From the NCBI GenBank assembly GCA_038025085.1, contig CM076148.1, positions 2,234,501 through 2,298,500 of the forward strand: 64,000 nucleotides of DNA, given 5' to 3'. Shown one piece after another: positions 57,981-64,000 of this stretch. Source of the stretch: Tetragonia tetragonoides (taxonomy: Eukaryota; Streptophyta; Magnoliopsida; Caryophyllales; Aizoaceae). Made by a program: the position numbers and the translations under genes. Each line of letters opens with the position of its first letter. Positions within the stretch are counted from its first letter, which is position 1. The notes under the pieces were generated by a model, which did no database searches, was not told the DNA's origin, and saw only the letters and a program-made list of their open reading frames with translations.

Positions 57981-59442
57981 TGTTTCTCATTTTCTATTGT
58001 TTTTTCATGCACAGAAGAAGTTGATGAGATTTGCACCGCAAAATCCTTGCAGTTCGACTTGAATACAATTAGAACAGCAACATGCAACTTCTCTCTAAAT
58101 AACAAACTTGGTGAAGGTGGATTCGGTGAAGTCTACAAGGTACGTGTAATATGTTTTCATTAGTGGAATAATCTACAATCACAAATATGACACTTACACG
58201 AGAAGACACGTTTATCTCTCTCTTCTTTGTCATGCGTTCTTATGAATAGGAGTATATGTGATGTGTCTCGCATGGGACATGACATTATTTGTTACAGATG
58301 TTCGTGTGCACTACACCTAAAATAAAATGTCGTATGTTTGCTAACAACTAAATAAAATGTACACAAGTCTTGTGGAGGACTTCCATGGTACAACAATTAA
58401 AAGCAACAATTTTAATTCAAATGTAAGATTTTTTGTATGAAAAGTTAGACTTCTTGTTCGAAAACAGTAGACCATGAGAAACAATGGTAACAAGCTAACA
58501 ACTCTATAACACTTCTTGTTAGCAAACTATAGACGACCAAGAGTATTTACAATATATAAAATAACACATTTTCTTCAGAATGTATGACAATCGTCGGACC
58601 AAAAAAACCAGCTTTTTATCAGTTTTGTGGATATATACATATAATATCTGATCATTTGTTAAACAAATTGCTTTTCTTGTGACATAAGTGTTCTTTTTTA
58701 ATTGCGCGAGGGGGTGTTTACAAGGACAAAATTTGACTTGCATTTCACGTCATTATTAAATTTATAACTTTATTAAGGTCTTTCATTAGAAATATATTTG
58801 TAATTACATATATGTAGAATAAACTACAAATATATTTTGACAAATGGGTACCCTTTTTATGTGCGAAAAAAGGGAACAACTATTTTTTGACATTCTACAT
58901 TAAATGGACCATGCAATTTAGAAGCTCAAAGAATAAATGGCACACAATTTTCATTGCAGAAACAGTTAATGTATTCTATTTAATCCTTTCAATCAGGGTA
59001 ATCTTGAAAGCGGACAGATTGTAGCTATAAAAAGGCTATCAAAGACCTCTGGACAAGGAATTGGAGAGTTTAGAACTGAAATTGTTTTAGTTGCAGAACT
59101 TCAACACAAGCACTTGGTCAAGCTATTAGGATTTGGTGTGACATCAGAAGAGAAGATCCTTGTCTACGAGTATCTTCCTAATTTAAGTTTAGATAGATTT
59201 CTATTTGGTAATATCTTAACCTATCAATAGAACATGTCGTACTTTACAGAAGTTTGTCTCAATAAAGAAATCAAGAGAAAACTATTTATAATTGCAGATT
59301 CGACGAAAAAAGCACGTTTGGATTGGCAAACAAGGATAAAGATTGTAGCTGGTATTGCAAGAGGAATTTTGTATCTTCATGAGGATTCTCGAGTTAAGGT
59401 TATTCCTCGAGACTTGAAAACAAGCAATATACTATTAGATGA

Positions 59443-60239
59443 TGTTGGAGTATCCCTCCTACATGGAGGAAGAGCCCAATTAATTTGGGTTATATTTGCT
59501 TACCATATGGGTTATCCATATGATGTTTAAGTGAAGGGTAATTTCGTATATTCACTCACAAGTGGCTTCCCTTATAAGCCAAAAGGTTAGAAGGGCTGAG
59601 TGCAAGAGAGAGAAAGCCTAGACACTCAAAAAAATCAAGAGAAAAGTCTAGAAGAGAAGAGGAGAGAGAGAAGAGGAGCCACCCACGAATTTTGGTGCTG
59701 GCAGCCCAGAAATCCGCCCCGATCGACAACCAAACGAACTCCGATCATCGCGAGATTTTAGCACGTTGTTCCTGACATCCCCCTCTTCAAATCCAAGGGT
59801 CAGAATTTCATTTGGAGCTCTCTAAGTCAGTTTTCTAAATTCAGCTCTTATTTTATACGAAATTGTATTTCCACTCTTTTGGGTGATGATTTGGGAGACT
59901 TGTTGTGCCAAGGTTGATCCTTGATGATTGTGAATACCTCTAGCTGATCTAGGGAAGAACTATTGTTGTACCCACTTGTTAATTTGTTGATTAGTGGAGG
60001 TTTTGGCACCGTTTGTTAACGGTCCCGTGGTTTTTTCCCCACATCGGGGTTTCCACGTAAATCCTTGCGTCTCCTTGTTTATTTACTGTTTTTTGGGCTG
60101 ATTTATAGTTCCATTTGCTGCTGTCATTTTGATTCAATATTGTTTGGTTGCTTGAATTGGTTATTGCTCATCTTTGCATCACAACCGGGGAAAAAGTCTT
60201 TGTTGCTTCCGCTTGTGTATTTGTGTGCTTTCCCCAACA
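59443..60239 (+). repeat. 5' LTR of the copia element (797 bp)
   Basis: Starts TGTTGGAGTATCCC and ends CCCCAACA, giving the TGTTG...CAACA inverted ends usual for plant copia LTRs. Directly upstream is host kinase exon; directly downstream is the primer-binding site. Confidence 0.92.
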
Positions 60240-60242
60240 TAG

Positions 60243-60254
60243 TGGTATCAGAGC
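60243..60254 (+). promoter_or_regulatory. Primer-binding site for initiator tRNA-Met
   Basis: TGGTATCAGAGC, complementary to the 3' end of initiator methionine tRNA. It starts three bases after the LTR end and is the standard plant copia primer site. Confidence 0.95.
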
Positions 60255-60293
60255 TTTGGTTAGAGTCATCGTGAATTTATTGTGTTGTTAAAG

Positions 60294-63200
60294 ATGGATG
60301 AAAAATTTGGTGTCCACGGAATGATTAGTTTGAATTATGGAAATTACTCCGTGTGGAAAACTAAAATGGAGGATATCCTTTATGTGAAGGATTTGTATGA
60401 ACCAGTTTTAAATGCAACCATACCAACTGGTGTTGTTGAAAGTGAGTGGAAAATATTGAACCGTAAAGCCGTTGGAACAATTAGACAATTTGTTGATATG
60501 AGTGTCCTCCAACATATTGCCAATGACATGAATGCTTATACTCTTTGGAAGAAATTTGAGACCATGTATGAAAGGAAGAATGCCTTGAGTAAAGCGTCAT
60601 TGATTAGAAAACTTGTGAAATTGGAATATAAAGATAGTGATAGCATAGTAGTTCACTTGAATGAATTTCAAAGTTTGATTAACAAGTTGTCTGCAATGAA
60701 GATGAATTTAGATGATGAGCTGCAGGCATTGCTACTACTTTGCTCATTGCCAGAAAGTTGGGACACTCTATTTGTATCACTTAGCAACTCCGCACCAGAG
60801 GGCACGCTGACAATGGAAATTGTCAAAGCTAGTTTGTTGAATGAAGAAACTAGAAGGAAGGAAATGAGTTCCTCCACACAACCAGAGGCTAATGTGACAC
60901 AAGAATCAAGCAGGGGAAGAAGTAAGACTCGATATCCCCAGCATAGAGACAAGTCCAGGGGGAGATCAAAATCAAGGGGTAAGATCATTTGCCACTATTG
61001 TGATAAGCCAGGCCACATTCAAAAACATTGCAGGAAAATGAAGAGAGACAAGTCCAGAGAAAGAAAAGGGTGAGACATTCGGGCAACAACAAAAAGAGAA
61101 AGATAACAACACCACTGCAATTGCAACAAGTGATGAATTATTTTTTATTGGTGACCATTGCCTAAATCTAGCTAGTGATGATTGTACTTGAGTGATTGAC
61201 ACGGGTGCTTCGTTTCATCTAACCTCGCACCAAGATTACTTCTCATCTTACACCAGCGGTGACTTTGGCTATGTAAAGATGGGGAATGATGGCTCATCCA
61301 AGATTGTAGGCATGGGTACAGTATGTTTGGAGACATCCACAGGTTGCAGTTTGGTGTTGAGAGATGTCCGACATGTTCCAGACATTCGGCTGAATTTGAT
61401 ATCTCCTGGGTTGCTCGATGATGCTGGTTACTCCAGCAACTTTGGTGGTGGAAAGTGCAAGCTTATCAAAGGAAGTTTGATTGTGGCTCGTGGGAGCAAG
61501 CAGAGATCCTTGTATGTGATGTAAGCTAAGTTGTGCAAAGGAGAAGTACACACAGTTGATGATTCCTCCAGCGAGTTATGGCACAAGAGACTTGGTCACA
61601 TGAGTGAAAGAGGTATGCAAATGCTTGCTAAGAAGCAACTCCTTCCTGATGTTCACGGTATGTCCTTGAAACCCTGTGTTGATTGTTTAGCTGGAAAACA
61701 ACATAGGGAAGCATTTCATACTCGTCCCCCATCTAGAAGAAAACATGCATTAGATCTTGTTCACACTGATGTATGTTCTATGGATACTAAGTCACATAGC
61801 GGTGCACTTTATTTTGTTACTTTTATTGATGATTATTCTAGAAAACTGTGGGCTTTTGTGTTGAAAATCAAAGACCAGGTGCTACAGTTTTTCAAGCAGT
61901 TCCAGGCCAGAGTTGAGAGAAAAACAGGCCGGAAGCTCAAGTGTGTTAGAGCTGACAATGGTGGAGAGTACAGGGGTCCATTTGAAGAGTATTGCAAAGT
62001 ACAGGGCATCAGGCTTGAGAAGACAGTTCCCAAGACACCTCAGCTGAATGGACTTGCAGAGAGAATGAACAGAACAATTGAAGAAAGAATTCGATGTATG
62101 CTCTCTCATGCGAAGCTGCCTAGGATTTTTTGGGCTGAGACAATGTTTACAGCAGTGTACCTCATCAACCGGTCACCTTCAGTTCCTCTTAATGGAGATG
62201 TTCCGCAGAGAGTATGGACTGGTAAAGAGGTATCATTCAGCCACCTGAGAGTCTTTGGGTGCCTTGCATATGTTCATATTCCCAGAGATGAGAGGTCCAA
62301 GCTTGATAGCAAGACAAAGCCATGCATCTTCCTAGGGTACTCAGAGGATGAGTTTGGGTACAGATTGTGGAATCCAGTTAGCAGGAAAGTGATTAGAAGC
62401 AGAGATGTAGTGTTCTTTGAAGACAAAACCTTTGCAGATTGTGAGAAGAAGAAACAACCAGAGCCTTCTCCTAGTGACAGCGCCAACACAGATCCAATAT
62501 TTCCTGAAGTAACTCCTAGAGTTCAAGGGGGAGAACAACAGGAAGATGGCAATGATGATCATAACAGTGATGATGGTGATGATGTTCAGCCACCACCAGA
62601 TCATACACATGAAGAAGAACCCCATGTACAACCAGAACCACAGTTGAGGAGATCCACCAGAGAGAGACAGCCTACCTCTAAATATCCAGCAGATGAGTAT
62701 GTGTTGATGACCGACGGGGGAGAACCTGAAAGCTACGAGGAGGCTATGTCACATGAGCACTGCAAGGAGTGGTATAATGCCATGCAAGATGAGATGAAAT
62801 CCTTGCATGAGAACCACACATATGACTTAGTGGAGTTGCCTAAGGGCAAGAGAGCACTCAAGAACAAATGGGTGTACAGACTGAAAACTGGAGAAGATGG
62901 TTCACCACCTAGGTACAAGGCACGTTTGGTGGTGAAAGGCTCAGGTCAAAAGAAAGGCATAGACTTTGAAGAGATTTTCTCTCCAGTTGTGAAGATGTCT
63001 TCTGTTAGAGTTGTTCTTGGCTTAGCTTCTAGCATGGATTTGGAGGTGGAACAACTTGATGTGAAGACTGCTTTCCTCCATGGTGACTTAGAGGAGGAAA
63101 TCTACATGGAGCAACCAGAAGGTTTCCAAGAGAAGGGAAGTGAGAAGCTTGTATGCCGTTTGTATGGCTTGAAACAAGCACCTCGACAATGGTACAAGAA

Positions 63201-64000
63201 GTTTGAGTCTTTCATGAAAGACCACAGTTTCCACAAGACACATGCAGATTCATGTGTGTTTGTGAAGCATTACGCCGGAGGTGATTTTCTCATTCTCTTA
63301 CTTTATGTGGATGACATGTTGATTGTTGGACAGGATAAGGAGAAGATTGCCAACCTGAAGAGTGCCTTGAGCAAGTCCTTTGCAATGAAGGACCTTGGCC
63401 CTGCAAAGCAAATTTTGGGCATGCGTATCTCTCGTGATAGGAAGAACAAGAAGATATGGCTATCACAAGAGAGTTACATCCAGAAGCTGCTAGAGAGGTT
63501 CAAGATGGACAAAGCTGAACCCGTGAGCTCGCCACTTGCAGGTCACATGAAGCTAAGCTCCAGCCAGTGTCCTACAAGTGAGAATGACAAGAAAGAGATG
63601 ATGACGGTGCCTTATGCATCCGCCGTGGGGAGTTTGATGTATGCCATGGTATGCACTAGGCCAGACATTGCACATGCCATTGGGGTTGTTAGCAGGTTCA
63701 TGTCTAATCCTGGTAAGGAGCATTGGGCAGCAGTAAAGTGGATTATGCGGTATCTCAGAGGTACTTCTAGAGTGTGTTTATGCTTTGGTCCCGGACAACC
63801 TGTGTTAGATGGCTACACAGATGCTGATTTGTCGGGTGATATTGATGCTAGTAAGTCTACCTCCGGATACTTGATGACAATTGCAGGGGGAGCTGTTTCA
63901 TGGCAATCAAAATTGCAAAAGTGTGTTGCTCTGTCTACCACAGAATCTGAGTATATGGCAGCGGTTGAAGCTGGCAAGGAGTTTATTTGGATGAGAGATT
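60294..64000 (+). pseudogene. copia gag-pol, three breaks, right end cut by window
   Basis: Gag (60294-61073) has the copia UBN2-type region and a zinc knuckle of the CX2CX4HX4C form at about 61001 (CHYCDKPGHIQKHC). Its frame ends in TGA, and the protease-integrase-RT frame is shifted by +1 relative to it; the change lies in the purine run near 61055-61070. The pol frame has two further stops: TGA at 61189-61191, just before the protease IDTGAS, where the family usually has Trp, and TAA at 61522-61524 after LYVM, where Gln is usual. From 61525 to 64000 the frame is fully open: the integrase zinc region and DNGGEY, RT with YVDDM (about 63304), and RNase H. The three lesions prevent a full polyprotein, so this copy is not autonomous. 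Both stops are transitions. Confidence 0.93.

Larger units (their letters stand above)
53846..59442 (+). pseudogene. Thaumatin-domain receptor-like kinase, broken
   Basis: The exons are 53846-53909 (signal peptide, MARFVLIVSLLVIAL), 54010-54660 (thaumatin domain), 54779-54825 (linker), 56685-56828 (transmembrane helix SITILVLLLLSSWMFM then RKRKK-like stop), 58015-58139, 58997-59207 and 59298-59442 (kinase). All junction phases match, so this was one gene. The thaumatin signature FSCETGDCGTGNIDC is present. The kinase shows [11 protein letters not shown], the ATP Lys in VAIKRLS, and a catalytic loop changed from HRD to PRD ([10 protein letters not shown]). The kinase resembles the DUF26/CRK-like class rather than the LRK10L-like class of classic PR5K. 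Lesions: a 1-nt deletion in a G run at about 54154-54156 shifts the frame inside the thaumatin domain; the HRD His is lost; and a copia LTR starts at 59443, right after ILLDD, removing the rest of the kinase. Confidence 0.9.
59443..64000 (+). mobile_element. Ty1/copia LTR retrotransposon, right end outside the window
   Basis: The 5' LTR is followed by a tRNA-Met-type primer site, gag, protease, integrase, reverse transcriptase and RNase H, in the copia order. It is in the same orientation as the thaumatin kinase gene it interrupts. The 3' LTR is not in the window, so LTR divergence cannot be used to date it. GATGA at 59438-59442 should reappear beyond the 3' LTR as a 5-bp target-site duplication. 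Confidence 0.95.

Noticed and set aside
59234..59530. 98-codon frame with kinase catalytic-loop sequence
   Set aside because: It begins in intron sequence, uses the last kinase exon, and ends in the copia LTR. It is part of the broken kinase gene, not a separate gene.
60065..60274. 69-codon hydrophobic frame in the LTR
   Set aside because: It lies across the LTR end and primer site, where no protein is encoded.

Overview
This is plant nuclear DNA, AT-rich and typical of a eudicot. The genes have GT-AG introns whose exon phases I could join by hand. The gene families are plant-specific: a class III peroxidase, berberine-bridge-like oxidases, NDR1/HIN1-like LEA2 proteins, the PPDK regulatory protein and a thaumatin receptor kinase. 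The space between and inside the genes is filled with MITEs, one LINE and one Ty1/copia element. I cannot name the species. Caryophyllales is only an impression from the MITE families.

Layout. 1-7185 is repeat-rich, with a fold-back element and a TIR element carrying a second, nested TIR element. 7186-8459 holds the last two exons of a gibberellin 2-oxidase-like gene whose first exon is not in the window. 9496-13342 (+) is a complete three-exon PPDK regulatory protein gene. 15310-17860 (-) is a five-exon gene for a small tail-anchored protein that single-frame ORFs do not reveal. 18.2-24.5 kb is intergenic, with a duplicated promoter-like segment and MITEs. 24569-27243 (-) is a 5'-truncated LINE, and 29.2-29.8 kb is an RNase H-like pseudogene. 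30805-33925 (-) is a complete four-exon class III peroxidase with a fold-back element in intron 1. 36151-37767 and 38280-39974 (+) are tandem berberine-bridge-like genes; the first lacks the flavin-linking Cys and the second has one in-frame stop. 40584-48631 (+) is a cluster of three LEA2/NHL genes; the first has a 3.3-kb intron holding a 1-kb hairpin and the second is frameshifted. 49319-52918 (-) is a complete ten-exon LpxD-type acyltransferase. 53846-59442 (+) is a broken thaumatin-domain receptor kinase. Its kinase exon is cut by a Ty1/copia element that runs from 59443 past the window end.

Functionally this is an ordinary plant neighbourhood: hormone catabolism, photosynthetic or C4-type enzyme regulation, cell-wall and defence proteins, and mitochondrial lipid-A-like biosynthesis. 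There is no operon-like co-regulation. I found no clearly new biological system. The observations I would look at first are: (1) a thaumatin ectodomain spliced to a kinase that resembles the DUF26/CRK class rather than the usual PR5K class; (2) a ~1-kb transcribed inverted repeat in an NHL intron; (3) loss of the cysteinyl-FAD residue in one BBE-like paralog; and (4) the hidden five-exon tail-anchored gene.
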